Source: Sialis fuliginosa (taxonomy: Eukaryota; Arthropoda; Insecta; Megaloptera; Sialidae). From it: 64,000 nt of DNA. Below the pieces are notes generated by a model. It had not been told where the DNA came from. It did not search any database and saw only the letters and a program-made list of their open reading frames with translations. The stretch is from NCBI GenBank assembly GCA_961205875.1, contig OY540817.1:22603001-22667000 (forward strand), read 5' to 3'. The position numbers and the translations under genes were made by a program. Shown piece by piece: positions 39,391 through 52,253 of the stretch (the stretch's first letter is position 1; the number at the start of each line of letters is the position of its first letter).

Positions 39391-39647
39391 TATATAAATT
39401 TGTATATTGGTATTAATTTTTATTAGTAATAACTGACATGAAATAGGAATACAATGATTAAATGTAAGTATATTTAATTTATCTATTTTTAAATCAATAA
39501 GACACATATGTCCTTTGACCAAAGATGTCTATTTATAGATACATTTCTTTTATAATTGAATTTCTTATCTATAACTGTGTGCAATTTCATATTGAATTTA
39601 CTTTTTATTGAGTAATCTTTTAAAAATGTAAATGACGATAATAATAT

Positions 39648-39740
39648 ACCTGAACAGAGGGAGGGGGGGGGGGCAGGTTGAGTTTAATAAGTCGATAATT
39701 ACTTATCAAACTCTATTTACCCCCCCCCCTTCAGGTATGT
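39648..39740. repeat. G-run/C-run hairpin
   Basis: TACCTGAACAGAGGGAGGGG is mirrored by CCCCCCCCTTCAGGTA, with GAGTTTAATAAGT facing ACTTATCAAACTC. A near-perfect 90 bp palindrome. Confidence 0.8.
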
Positions 39741-39798
39741 TACTATCGTATATTATTACATTTTTAGATATAAATAAAAAATATAATTTATGAATATA

Positions 39799-40390
39799 CA
39801 GGGTGATTCGGTTTGGAATACAGATAATTTAAGAGCCGATTCCTTGGTTCATTGTGAATAAAAAATTGTACGGGAAGGGGGGGGGGGGGGGGTCTATCTT
39901 CAACACTCTCTGAGATACAGGATGTTTAAAAACTTCCTTCAGAATAGTACTTACATACAAATATTATCTCATAACTTCCAAAATAACGTATAACTAGAGT
40001 TTTTTGTATACGTAACATTATGACATACCAAAATAATGACATATTATAAGTCACTTTTGGAGAAAAATGTAATTTTCATAAAAATTTTCAAAAAAATAAA
40101 TATATTTTTTGACTTTGATGGGCAATAACTCTGAACTGGAAACACTGCTAGCAATAACGCTAATACTGAAAAATACGTTAGTTAATTACCTATGAAACTG
40201 CCCATTGTGGTTGCTCTAGTTACGTAACTTTGGAAGTTATGAGATAATCTTTGTTTGTAAGTAAGTTTTTAAACTTCCTGTAGCTCAGAGGGTGTTGAAG
40301 ATAGACCCCCCCTTCCCGTACAATTTTTTACTCACAATGAACCAAAGAATCAGCTTTTAAAATATCTGCATGCCAAACCGGACCACCCTG
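39799..40390. mobile_element. CAGGGTG-ended MITE, 592 bp, long TIRs
   Basis: TA|CAGGGTGATTCGGTTTGG and CCGGACCACCCTG|TA. The arms of about 170 bp mirror each other: GGTTCATTGTGAATAAAAAA faces TTTTTTACTCACAATGAACC, with a G run facing a C run and TCTATCTTCAACACTCTCTG facing its complement. Confidence 0.88.
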
Positions 40391-41184
40391 TATATAGAGG
40401 TATATTAAATCGCTAAGTAATTAAAACTTCTAAGAGATAAAAAAGAGTTTATGCGAAAAGTGAAACCGATTACATAGACAAAAAAACAAATTTTGCAATG
40501 TTCCTACTAGTATTTACGTAAATCAGATAATAATATCTTGTTGTCGTCAAGTTAAGAAAAGTTTTTGGTAAAAAACAATGTTATCTTCGTTTATATTGTC
40601 AACAAGCTTCGCTGACATTCTTAACAAAATTCAAAATTTAAAGATTTTATTGGTAAATAATTATATTTTTCATAAATTACAGGGTTCCTTAGCTTTCTTG
40701 ACGTCAAATACATTTTTCTGCTAAATAACAAAAAGTAGAATTTTTTTTAGACAAATAATTTAACGAAATTATAGCTACACAAATAGTTTTACGAAGCTGT
40801 AAAAATTACAGAATATGTAGAAAACACAATTTTTATATATAATTTAATGTATTTTCTTAAAGAAATACCACATAGAACAATGTTATATTAATTTAATTTA
40901 ATTTTGGATGTATTATATTTTTTTATACATTTTTAATCGAATCCAGGAAAATTCCTAGCACGCCACTGAGAATCTTAACCTCTACGAAAACGGACAGTGT
41001 TGTTAAAATAATTTATTTTCAGAAAGGGGCGTCTAAATATTACCAAACAGCTACTAAACAACAAATTATGATGCGTTTAAATTCGCAAATGATATTTAAT
41101 ATGATATTAATGTCCATGAAGTTAGCTCTTAATTGCACCACTGATCCTTCTAACTGTAACATTAAAACACGTAACATTAACAAA

Positions 41185-41606
41185 AGGTACTGTCACCAGT
41201 CTTGGATATGATGACCCCAGTAATGGCTATATATTTTTAAATTAAATGTACTGAATTAGATATTTGATTACATACTACCATTTCTGAATATTAATCTATA
41301 TACATTTAACTGTCTTACAGCGTGATTTGATCACATGAGGCCAATAGCTGTCAAAATGGTGGACATTTTAACTAATTTATTTATTAATTATTATATTATC
41401 ATAGCAACTGTTTTCATTCTTTTATGTCGTAGTACTTATCATTTGCAAGTGTCCATCACTGCGTGCCCATTACTGGTTTTACTTTATCCATTACTGGAGA
41501 AAAAACATAAACAAAATAAAAGGCTATAATTAAAAAAAAAATCAAACTATATTTGACAAGAGTTCATGAGAATTACAATTCATGAGAATAACTGGTGCCA
41601 GTACCT
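41185..41606 (+). mobile_element. AGGTACTGGCACCAG MITE
   Basis: AGGTACTGTCACCAGTCTTG to ATAACTGGTGCCAGTACCT|TA. It carries an ATG frame starting MRPIAVKMVDILTN that is shared in part with other copies. Confidence 0.82.
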
Positions 41607-43090
41607 TATTTAAAAATATTCAATTTTCAGCCCCTATATATCCAAAAAAACGATCATATTTGATACTATTTTTAAACTGAGATTTTTGAAAAAAAAAAAA
41701 AAAAGAATATTCCCCCTTTTTTAATCCCAAAAATCACACCCCGTTGTAGAGGGGGCAGCAACTCTACTATAGCCTTGACGCACACCTGCAAGAAAGAAAT
41801 ATATCTATACACACATGTTTTTAAACATACAAATTCCTGTCTACTTTACTAATGCAACAAGAAGCCCTATTATTCAAGGCTAACGTGTTATCAATTACAT
41901 ACTACAATATTCTGTGCATTGTTATTGAGAATCAGCTAACACAAACAAACGCACAGACAGACAGACAGACAGACACAATAGTTTTTTTTATACCATCCTA
42001 TGATGGCCCATATTACGTTTACTTACTGGTTTTACAATCTGAAAGTAAAGTTCAAGGTATATCAGTTCCTTGACCAATCAGCGTTGGCGCGGGAAGTGAC
42101 GTCACCACGAAGACGTATTCAAATGTTATAAATGTATAATAGAATATCAATTACAAAAAAAATCCTTTATTTTATTTTTTTTTAATTCAACTCCTAAGGG
42201 GGTAAAAACGCTTAAAAAAGATTACGTAGCATAAATATTCTACAATACGAATAATGAAAAATGTATTTCAGTATTTTTTTTGTTATGCGTGCCTAAACAG
42301 CCATAGAAGGGGTGAAAGGAGAAACACCACCCTTAAAATTTGAATTTTAAATACTAATAAATAAGTTGCCTTGGAAACAAATGCAATACAATCCAAAATG
42401 TCAAATTAGTTATTCTAAAAATGTGTGTTATATTATTGACATTAGGATATTAGAAAACTTATATTCATAATACAAAGGTGAGTTTTATTTCTGACCAATT
42501 CCATTAAAATTTATTAAAAAAATATTCACATAAACTATATGGAAACAGTAAATAATCAAGTATACCGTGTTGGGAAGTTGATTGTGTGGACCTAAAGGGT
42601 CTTACCCCACCCCAAACTTGTTTTCGTATGTAATTAATAGACGTTCCTCAAAAACGCATTAAAAAGACGATGCAAAAATCGAGGAAATACAAATAGTTTT
42701 AATAAAACCAAGTTACAAAATGGAATTTAGGAAATTTAGGAAAAATGTCGAAACAACATCAACTTAAAATGAATATTCAACATTCATTGCTGGATTTTTA
42801 ATAGCTTTCATTATAAATATGATGCCACTTTGCTTATTACAAAGTTATTTTTAACGATCCTGCAGTTTTTTTCTTTATTAATGAATAAATAATTTCCTCC
42901 AGCTGCAGAGAAAAAGCTATTTATAGAAACAGCTGTGATGGAAACATTTCCCCATCACACTTCAATGGCGTGATCACCTCTTTTCTATTGGCTGAATCAG
43001 TGGCGCACCCAACGAGAGTGATTAGATTCTCCCCCCCCCCCCCTCCTGATTTTGTCAATATATAATAATAATAATTAAATTTAAAAAATG
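41607..43090. other. repeat-rich spacer
   Basis: Contains an ACAG microsatellite near 41955, a fragment of the 31390-type repeat at 42290-42400, and a possible hAT end CAGTGGCGCACCCAACG at 43000 followed by a C run. No exon is recognised. Confidence 0.45.
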
Positions 43091-43640
43091 AAAATTAAAA
43101 CACATAAAAAACATCTGCCAAGTAAATGAACAGTGCTTCCTCGTGCTAAATTCAACAATTTAAATAAAAACCGATAGTGTTTATATAAATTGCCTGGAAT
43201 TGGTTAACCATTTAATTTTTATACAATTTTACTAAAAAATATTAGTTCGAAATTTTTTGATTATTTTTTCGTATATTTTTAATTTTTTGACAATTTCAAT
43301 CCAAATCTAAATTTATGCAAATGTCAAAATAACATTTAATATGTCCATATTTAGAAAAACAAAACACGAATTTTTAAAAATAAATTGAGATAAATCTTTG
43401 TAAGGGAATATTTTACAACAAACGTTGTAGACCCATATTATAGGAAATTTAATGCTCTACAAAAAATATTCTATAAAATTTTCACGTAACATGTGTCGTT
43501 CTTGAGATATCTTGAAAAAATAAATATTTTGGGGTGTCACCCCTCCCCCATACACACGATTTTGATGATTTTGAAATGGAACCGTCCTCAAGCCAGACCC
43601 AACCATCCGTCCAAGTTTTAACAATATCGGTTTACAGGCG
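43090..43640 (+). repeat. left copy of a large dispersed repeat (GTGTCACCCCTCCC family)
   Basis: ACATCTGCCAAGTAAATGAA, ACAACAAACGTTGTAGACCC, ACATGTGTCGTTCTTGAGAT and GGGGTGTCACCCCTCCCCCA, ending in CAACCATCCGTCCAAGTTTT. It is mirrored by 43922-44300 after a 280 bp spacer. Confidence 0.7.
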
Positions 43641-43921
43641 GTGGCCCACGCTTCTGTTACCCTAATAATGAGAGTCGAAATTAAATAAATGGGCCTTGCA
43701 AATCAAGTTCATATAAATTAAATAATGTATGTTAAAAAGGGTCCAGGACACATATACTTGCATCTCTGTCACACTTAATAGTCCTATTGTAGTTTAATAA
43801 ATTAAAAAATTAAGGTCACCCCATATAAATCAATTTATTTAAAATTTAAATCTTCATAATATATTTATAGAAATGAATTGAATTAAATCTGTACAATCAA
43901 CTGTTTAACGAAATGTTTACT

Positions 43922-44660
43922 TCAATTAAAAGTTTTACGACTGCTAAATTTCTGTTTCAGATCAAGACAAACACTTTTTGTTTTATGTCTGTCTGTCTGT
44001 CTGTCCCCTGAATCCTTGTCACACGCATAACTCACGAACCACTGAACTGATGTTATTGAAACTTGGTCGGATGGTTGGGTCTGGCTTGAGGACGGTCCCA
44101 TTACAAAATCATCAAAATCGTGTGCAAGGGGGAGGGGTGACATACCAAAATATGAATTTTTTCAAGATATCTCAAAAACGACACATGTTACGTGAAAATT
44201 TTATAGTCTTTTTTGTAGAGCATTAAATTTTCTATAATATGGGTCTACAACGTTTGTTGTAAAATATTCCCTCACAAGGATTTATCTCAATTTGCTTTAA
44301 AAATTCGTCTTTTTTAATTTATGACGTATTAATTAGTATTTAAAATTCAAATTTTGAGGGTGGTTTTTACCCCTTCAATAGCTGTTTAGGCACGTACAAA
44401 TAATAAATGCCCCTTAGGTTTAATTGAACTACAAATGTACCAAGTCTTATCAAAATTAGTGAGATAATACTCGCAACGTTACAAAATTTCGAATATTTTC
44501 AAAACCCCTAATCCGATTAGCACCAAAATCAATACGTCTGGAGTACTCACTGAGACAAACATTTTCCCCAAAAATAATTCAGATCGGTGTATTTTTACAG
44601 TAGTTATCGTGAACGAAAAAAAAATTTAACTTTACGTTTTGAAGTTAGTACAATCAATAA
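43922..44660 (-). repeat. right, inverted copy of the same dispersed repeat
   Basis: Reading in reverse it continues past the shared part into the 31390-type sequence (TTAGCACCAAAATC, TTCACGATAACTACTG). This shows that the pieces at 5838, 31390, 43090 and 48592 belong to one long family. Confidence 0.65.
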
Positions 44661-45059
44661 TCATTCATTTGGAGGGTGGGGGGGGGTCAACGTTTTGTGA
44701 CGTATTATTATTATTATTAGAGGGGGAAAGACAGATCAAAGTGTAAAATAATTTAATGTATATATTATATGGGAAGAAAATGGAACTTAAGTAAAAACAA
44801 GATTGAAATATCAACGCACGAGGCGTTCTATTCTACAAAAACATTCCCGACTGTGTTCTCTCTATAATCAATTGCTAATTTTATGCACATAGCAAGTGTT
44901 TATCACAATCAACGTACGAGCGAAAACAACCTAACAGCAATTTACTCAAATAACATAGAATCAAAATCGCTCTGACGTACTGGAAAGGGAACAATGAATT
45001 ATTAATTAAAAGTATCTCAAGAATCACACACAACAAACTGTTTCAGAATTTCAATGAAA

Positions 45060-45665
45060 CATTGCAAATTTGATTTATTTTTTGGTGTTTTCGATTTTTG
45101 AAATTTTTTGAAAAGTTGATATTTTCAAACCGCAGGTCTGTATCTCAAACAGTTCTCGAGATATCGCATCTCAAAGTTTTAATTTTTTTTTAATTTGGGA
45201 AAAAAACTAAGAAACATTGAAATTTGATTAATTTTTTGGTGTTTTTGATTTTAGAAATTTTTGAGAAGTTGATATTTTCTAACCGCAAGTCTGTATCTCA
45301 AACCGTTCTCGAGATATCGCATCTCAAAGTTTTAATTTTTTTTTAATTTGGGAAAAAAACTAAGAAACATTGAAATTTGATTAATTTTTTGGTGTTTTCG
45401 ATTTTTGAAAATTTTTGAGAAGTTGATATTTTCTAACCGCAAGTCTGTATCTCAAACCGTTCTCGAGATATCGCATCTCAAAGTTTTAATTTTTTTTTAA
45501 TTTGGGAAAAAAACTAAGAAACATTGAAATTTGATTAATTTTTTGGTGTTTTCGATTTTTGAAATTTTTTGAAAAGTTGATATTTTCTAACCGCAGATCT
45601 GTATCTCAAACCGTTCTCGAGATATCGTATCTCAAAGTTTTATTTTTTTTTAATTTGGGAAAAAA
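45060..45665 (+). repeat. 154 bp tandem array, four units
   Basis: GAAACATTGAAATTTGATTA, TTTTTTGGTGTTTTCGATTT, AGTCTGTATCTCAAACCGTT and CTCGAGATATCGCATCTCAA recur with period about 154. The CCGCAGGTCTGTATCTCAAA text also forms part of the palindrome at 51052-51796. Confidence 0.92.
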
Positions 45666-46075
45666 TTGACCGTAACTTTTGAACGAGTTAAATAGTCCAG
45701 AACTAAAAATTGTTACTCCAAAATTATTTCACTTTATAATAAAACCCTTCATCCCTCAACCATTAAATACAAATTCAAAATTATATGTTTGCAATTTAAG
45801 TACATTTACCTTGTTAACATTTTGTGCCACGTTTGCAAATTGCAATGTCACGTGATAATGAAAAGACACGTTTTTTAAATAAATTATTTTGAATTGCAAT
45901 TTAATCATGATGAATTATACGTAAAATATTATGTGTATATGCAAAATCTTTTTGACCTTGCATTTTAATTAATTCATTTACGATAAAAATACTTCTTTCT
46001 AACAGACCAAAAAAAATCTCCAAACGAGACACTAGTTGCGTAAGTCTCGTCCCGTTTTCGGGACCGTAAAAAATA

Positions 46076-46420
46076 AGGTACTGGCACCAGTCTTGGATAT
46101 GACCCCAGTAATGGCTATTTTTAAATTAAATGTACTGAATTAGATATTTGATTACATACTACCATTTCTGAATATTAATCTATATACATTTAACTGTCTT
46201 ACAGCGTGATTTGATCACATGAGGCCAATAGCTGTCAAAATGGTGGATATTTAAACTAATTATTATATTATCATAGCAACTGCTTTACATTGTTTCAAAT
46301 TTGAATATATATTATATATTTTGTGTCGTAGTACTTATCATTAGCAAGTGTCCATCACTGCGTGTTCATTACTGGTTTTACTTTATCCATTACTGGAGAA
46401 AAAATATAAATAAAATAAAA
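46076..46420 (+). mobile_element. AGGTACTGGCACCAG MITE, right end missing
   Basis: TA|AGGTACTGGCACCAGTCTTG start, conserved core, ending at ATAAATAAAATAAAATG. Confidence 0.8.
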
Positions 46421-46679
46421 TGAATTTTATTTTTAGAGAGCACATTTCAAAGAAAAAATATATCTACCAGAAAACCAGACGCACACGGCTTATCTCGATT
46501 TTATTAAAAAACGGCATTGAAAATTAATACACACAATGACTAAGCCGTAAATAATTATTTCACAATATTTTTTTTTATTAGAAAATATTTGTTTGTTTCA
46601 ACTTCAATTAAATTTTTTAATTGTTTTGTGATATTGTTCTCTGACAAATGTTATAATCAACAAAAATGAGATAATTAAA

Positions 46680-46988
46680 AATATTATATAACTTTTACAT
46701 GATGAAGAACATATGTGTTGTTATGTTTAATGGCCGGTTTCACAAACGATAGTTACCTACAGTTCGTTTCAAACTGGTTAGTAACCAGCCTTAAAATGTG
46801 AAATAAATTTTAAAAAGTATAATAAAAAATAAATAAGTTAATTTAAAATATTATATAACGTATACATGATGAAGAACATATGTGTTGTTATGTTTAATGG
46901 CCGGTTTCACAAACGATAGTTACCTACAGTTCGTTTCAAACTGGTTAATATCCAGCCTTAAAATGTAAAATAAATTTTAAAAAGTACA
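46680..46988 (+). repeat. two-copy tandem duplication, about 167 bp unit
   Basis: CATGATGAAGAACATATGTG, TAATGGCCGGTTTCACAAAC, GATAGTTACCTACAGTTCGT and TTCAAACTGGTTA occur at 46697 and 46864. 'GGCCGGTTTCACAAACGATAGTTA' type text looks like the end of a dispersed element. Confidence 0.8.
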
Positions 46989-47936
46989 AACTAAAAGCTA
47001 CATTCTGGATTTTTCTTTAGATTTTTTGCTGAAGGGTTAAAATCAAAAGGTCATATAACATTTTTTGATGCATTTTAGGAGACCTATCTCAAGATACCCC
47101 ACTCAATGAGGTAAGTGAAAATTTTTTTGAAATTTTGACAGTGTTCGTTATAATTTTCAGTGGAAGTACTAATTAAAAGCTACATTATTGAATGTATAGT
47201 TTAGAAATTAAGAGGGGGGGGGGGAACGCTTTGATCACGACATTCAACGCAAATATATCGTGACTGAAGGGTTAAAATCAAAATGTCATATAAGGTTTCC
47301 TGGTTTTCTACAGAAATCTAAAAATGATATCAAAAAAGCAATCTTACACAAAATAGGCTTCAAATCTGCCAATTTTACTCACACGAATGCTTTTGTTTTC
47401 TTTTGGGTGTTAATGGGTTAAAGCTGTTCATTTTGCTTCCTCGCAATATCGAAGATACGAGAAGCTTTGTGATCGTATACTTAATTTCATTTAAAAAAAT
47501 CTTCTACATGTTTTAGTTTTCTTTTGGGCGTAAATGGGTTAATATAATAGATAAAGAGAGGGGGAGGGGGGAGAGGGGGGGGGGGGTGTTATCACAACAC
47601 AGGGAGGAGAACACGAGTTTATTATATATATATATTTCAAAAATCCGCTCGACTTCTGGTCCATCACATGATACATATTACAGATAAAGGCTTCATAATA
47701 TTGGCCAGGTCTATCTGATTATTCAGTAAGTGTCTATTTTTAAGCAGCGTGACCCACATTTTCAAGCATGTGTGTGTGTGTATGTTTACATTTGTCTTGT
47801 TGATAGCACTTATCTCTCTCACACACACAAATAAAGATTGTGAGGTTATGTAATAGGCCACGTGTTAGGTCGTTTCAGAGATCAGTCTGCATTTTATTTT
47901 TTTAACACAATATAGAAAAATCTACATGTTCATACG

Positions 47937-48525
47937 ATATGAAAAACATCTGCCGAGTAAATGCACAGAGCTTCCTCGTGCCAAATTCAGTAGTTAATTA
48001 TTCAACAATTTAAATAAAAACCGATAAAGTGTTCAGATAAATTGACCATTTAATCTTTATACAATTTTACTAAAAAATATTAATTTTTACGTGAAAATTT
48101 TATAGAATATTTTTTGTAGAGCATTAAATTTCCTATAATATGGGTCTACAACGTTTGTTGTAAAATATTCCCTTACAAAGATTTATCTCAATTTGCTTTT
48201 AAAAATTCGTGTTTTGTTTTTCTAAATTGATATTTGCTTGAACATATTAAAAGTCATTTTGACATTTGCATAAATTTAGATTTAGATTGAAATTGCCAAA
48301 AAATTAAAAATATACGAAAAAATAATCAGGTGCGTCTTAAGAAAAATTTCGAACTAGTATTTTTTACGAAAATTGTATAAAAATTAAATGGTTAACCAAT
48401 TCCAGGCAATGTATCTGTGTAAACACTACGGGTTTTTATTTAAATTGTTCAATAATTAACTACCTTTGGTGAATTCAGCACGAGGAAGCACTGTGCATTT
48501 ACTTGGCAGATGTTTTTTTTAATTT
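47937..48525. mobile_element. foldback element, about 590 bp
   Basis: AAAAACATCTGCCGAGTAAA and GCTTCCTCGTGCCAAATTCA on the left are mirrored by TGAATTCAGCACGAGGAAGC and ACTTGGCAGATGTTTTTT on the right. The left arm is related to 43100-43260. There is no coding frame. Confidence 0.75.
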
Positions 48526-48549
48526 TTGGCAATTTTTAAAAGCAAATTG

Positions 48550-48765
48550 AATGCTCTACTTCTTGAGATATCTTGAAAAAATAAATATTTTGGGGTGTCA
48601 CCCCTCCCCCTTACACACGATTTTTATGATTTTTAAATGGGACCGTCCTCAAGCCAGACCCAACCATCCGACCAAGTTTCAATAATATCGGTTCAGTGGT
48701 TCATGAGTTATGCGTGTGACAAGGATTCAGGGAACAGACAGACGGACACGGAAAAAAACCGCGTT
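48550..48765 (+). repeat. dispersed repeat (GTGTCACCCCTCCC family)
   Basis: GGGGTGTCACCCCTCCCCCT, CAAGCCAGACCCAACCATCC, GTTCAGTGGTTCATGAGTTA and GACAAGGATTCAGGGAACAG. Confidence 0.7.
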
Positions 48766-50067
48766 AATCCGAAATAGCGTTAAACGGGGTCTTACTGTAC
48801 ATATTAATCAACACATATTAGACATAAACAATCTATTTTTATCTCGATAAAAAAAATTATCAGCATACTAAAAATTGTGGTTTTATATAAATTAGAATAT
48901 ATAGAAAGATAAAATGCAATGTACATATTTATAATAATTATAATAATATATATATAAGTCTGTGGTTAATTGTTAAATAGCTAGACTAGAATGACACATA
49001 TATTATTTATTTAAAACACGGGAGGGGGAGGGGAGGGTTACATTTGTTAATCGCATTTTTTTCTAATGATATACATATATATTATAATAGTCATTGTTTT
49101 CTATATCTTGCAACGGAAAATTTTTGCTAAAATGATTTTCTGTCTTTATTTATTTGATAAAAATCGATGTAAAATATTTTCCATTAAAATAAAAATTATT
49201 CAACAACACAATTCAAGATATCTCAAGAACGACACATGTTAGGTGAACATTTTATAGAATCTTTTTTGTAGAGTGTGACAGGGAAAATACTACGGTGGCG
49301 GGGATATCAGGGGGAAAACAACCCTCTATCTCGCATAGGAGCCGAGATATTTACAATTTTGTATAATGAAAGAAAACTAAAAATAAGAAAAATTTAATAT
49401 TTCATCCCCTGTCACATATGAAGGGTTGTAATTAGTTACATTCGATCTGGCGGGAAAAATACTACGGAAGAGGGGTTATTAGGGGGACAAAACAACCCCT
49501 TATCTTACATAGGAGTCGAGATATTATAAATGCGAAAGTGTATCTCTCAGTCTGTCTATTTGTTACCTGTTTACGGCTAAACCGCTTTACGGATTTTAAT
49601 GAAATTTGGCAGTGAGATAGCTTGCATCCCGAAGAAGGGCATAGGCTACTTCGTATCCCGAAAATTGAACCCTTACTGGATTGCAAAAGGGTTGAAAAAT
49701 TTACATGGGGAATTTTTTTTAGTAATAAATATTTCACATATGAAGGGTTGTAATTAGTTTTATTCGATCCGACGGAAAAAATATCATGGGGATGGGGGTT
49801 TCGAAATCCACGCGAGTGAAGCCGCGGGTAGCAGCTATTAATCTTTATAGGTTACATATACATAAGAATAAGATCTTATTTACTTCAAAACAAGAACTGC
49901 GTAGAAATTACTCTAATTTTACATTTCTCCGAACTTATTTACATTATTCTATAAAACAACACGGTTCCGATCAACCGACAATGCGTGGAAGGTATGTTTG
50001 CAAACGAAACAATTCTCCGCTCGTAAACAATTGCCAATCGTAAAAAAAATACACACACACACACACA
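48766..50067. repeat. spacer with LINE-tail-like fragments
   Basis: 49525-49680 carries TATAAATGCGAAAGTGTATC, ACCGCTTTACGGATTTTAAT and TTGGCAGTGAGATAGCTTGC. 49803-49838 carries CCACGCGAGTGAAGCCGCGG and GTAGCAGCTA, text very widespread at retroelement 3' ends in insects. TATGAAGGGTTGTAATTAGT is repeated at 49418 and 49739. No gene is seen. Confidence 0.5.
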
Positions 50068-50556
50068 CAGGGGCGCCGACTTGTTAAAAATATTGGGAGG
50101 GGGCTCAATTTTTTTGGACTCTCTTTTCCCTTATGTAAGACGAATAATAATAATACCGTGTACCCCCCCCCCCCCCAAGAAAGTTGACGCAATAACAATT
50201 TTTCCTTAATACAGACCTGACCTAATTAATTTGTATACTATATGATCGACTATTAATATATATACAATTATATGCAAATAAACTCCTTCATTACGTTTTA
50301 TAGCGCCTTTATAAATTTTTATATTTTATATATTTCACTTGCCTAAACGATTAACTTTCCAAAAATCTCCATAATTCTAATAATTTTTCATAATGACAAA
50401 ATATACTCACTAACATATTGGCAACCTATAAAAAAATCTATTAAATCTTAATGTATAAACTTAAATATTCATCATTTATTGGGGGGGCTCAGCCCCCCCG
50501 ACGGTAATATTGGGGAGGGCTAGAGCCCCTTAAGCCCCATGGAGTCGGCGCCCCTG
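50068..50556. mobile_element. hAT-type MITE, 489 bp
   Basis: CAGGGGCGCCGACTT and GAGTCGGCGCCCCTG ends. Both flanks read CACACACA, a perfect 8 bp duplication, although it lies in a CA microsatellite and is less informative. The inside contains C and G runs. Confidence 0.8.
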
Positions 50557-51051
50557 CACACACAAACATATATACATATGACATATACATACGACTACAT
50601 ATAAATAAAACCTTGATTTGTTTACTGAATTCAAATCGACACATGATAATGCGGAAGGACGTAGATTTCATTTACTGCAGCTGCTGCGAATGATAATTAT
50701 TATTATTATTATTGTGACAAATACCAAACATAGCGATATATTATATATTCACTTATATATTATTTACAAAGGGTATCAAAATACTGCATTTTTTTATACG
50801 AGCAGGATGTCAACAAAGTTATCAGAATGATAGCTTAGAAATGGCGTAACGCCCCCCACCCCCCAATCCACGTACAGAATAAGTAGTAGTTTAATGTCCG
50901 GTATTATAAAGGAGCTAGCAAAATTCGCTAGCTAGCAAGCTCTTTCAAATGGGGTATTAATTCTGTACTAGTATCTATTCATCTTTATGCGCAAATCAAA
51001 CATTTTAACCAAAAAAATATTAATATTAATTTACATGATCAATTATAAAAC

Positions 51052-51796
51052 TATTCGTCTTATTTTCTTGTATTTTAGTCGATATTTGTATGACGAGTTG
51101 AAGTTCACTGCAGGAAATTTCACTAAAAAATTTCGAATTTTTTATTTCGTTAAAAGTATGTTTATTTTATAGAAAATGACGTGAAAAGTTGTTTGTTTCA
51201 AACCGCAGGTCTGTATCTCAAACCGTTCTCGAGATATAGCCTCTCAAAGTTTCAGTTTTTTCAAATTTTTAGAGAAAAAAGGCCATAACTTTTGAACGTG
51301 TGGTCGGAATTGATTTTAGTTGACGGATTTGGAATCAGCGTGTCAAAATCTATATAATAACATGTATAATACCTTAGATCTCGAAAAAAAAAATTTCGCG
51401 AAAAATTAAAAAAATTCAAAGGGGTATACCTTAAAAAAATGTCGATTTTTGACGAAAATTTTTTTGTCGGATTTTAAAGTATTATACATGTCATTATATA
51501 GATATTGACACGCTGATTTCAAATCCGTCAACTAAAATCAATTCCGACAACGCGTTCAAAAGTTATGGCCATTTTTCTTCAAAATTTTGAAAAAACTGAA
51601 ACTTTGAGAGGTTATATCTCGAGAACGATTTGAGATACAGACCTGCGGTTTGAACAGTTCAACTTTTCATGTCATTTTCTATACAATAAACATACTTTTA
51701 ACGAAATAAAAAATGCAAAAATGTTTAGTGAAATTTCCTACAGTGAACTTCAACTCGTCATACAAATATCGACTAAAATACAAAAAAATAAGTAAA
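51052..51796. mobile_element. large palindrome (foldback), about 745 bp, centre near 51430
   Basis: TTTTAGTCGATATTTGTATG and ACGAGTTGAAGTTCACTG on the left are mirrored by CAGTGAACTTCAACTCGT and CATACAAATATCGACTAAAA on the right. CCGCAGGTCTGTATCTCAAA is mirrored by GAGATACAGACCTGCGG. GACGGATTTGGAATCAGCGT is mirrored likewise. The arms are about 330 bp. Open frames on the two sides are mirror images. Confidence 0.9.
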
Positions 51797-51903
51797 AACT
51801 TGAACATAAGGTGTTTTATAACTAGTTTTTTTGTTAATAGGAGGGGGAGAATTCGATAAACTCATTGTTAAAACGGTTATTATCTACTTATTTATCTTTT
51901 ATG

Positions 51904-52253
51904 AAACATTTTTTCTCCAGTAATGGATAAAGTAAAACCAGTAATGAGCACGCAGTGATGGACACTTGCTAATGATAAGTACTACGACACAAAAGTTAAA
52001 AAAGAAAGAATCGTCAAATTTAAAACAATATAAAACAGTTTCTATGATAATATAATAATTAATAAATAAATTATACACCATTTTGACACCTATTGGCCGA
52101 TTGTCATCAAATCACGCTGTAAGACAGTTAAATGTATATAGATTAATATTCAGAAATGGTAGTAATCAAATATCAACACATATTTCTAATTCAGCACATT
52201 TAATTAAAATTTTACCATTACTGGGGTCCTTGCCAAGACTGGTGCCACTACCT
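51904..52253 (+). mobile_element. AGGTACTGGCACCAG MITE, one end missing
   Basis: TTTTTTCTCCAGTAATGGAT to ACTGGTGCCACTACCT|TA, conserved core in reverse sense. Confidence 0.8.
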
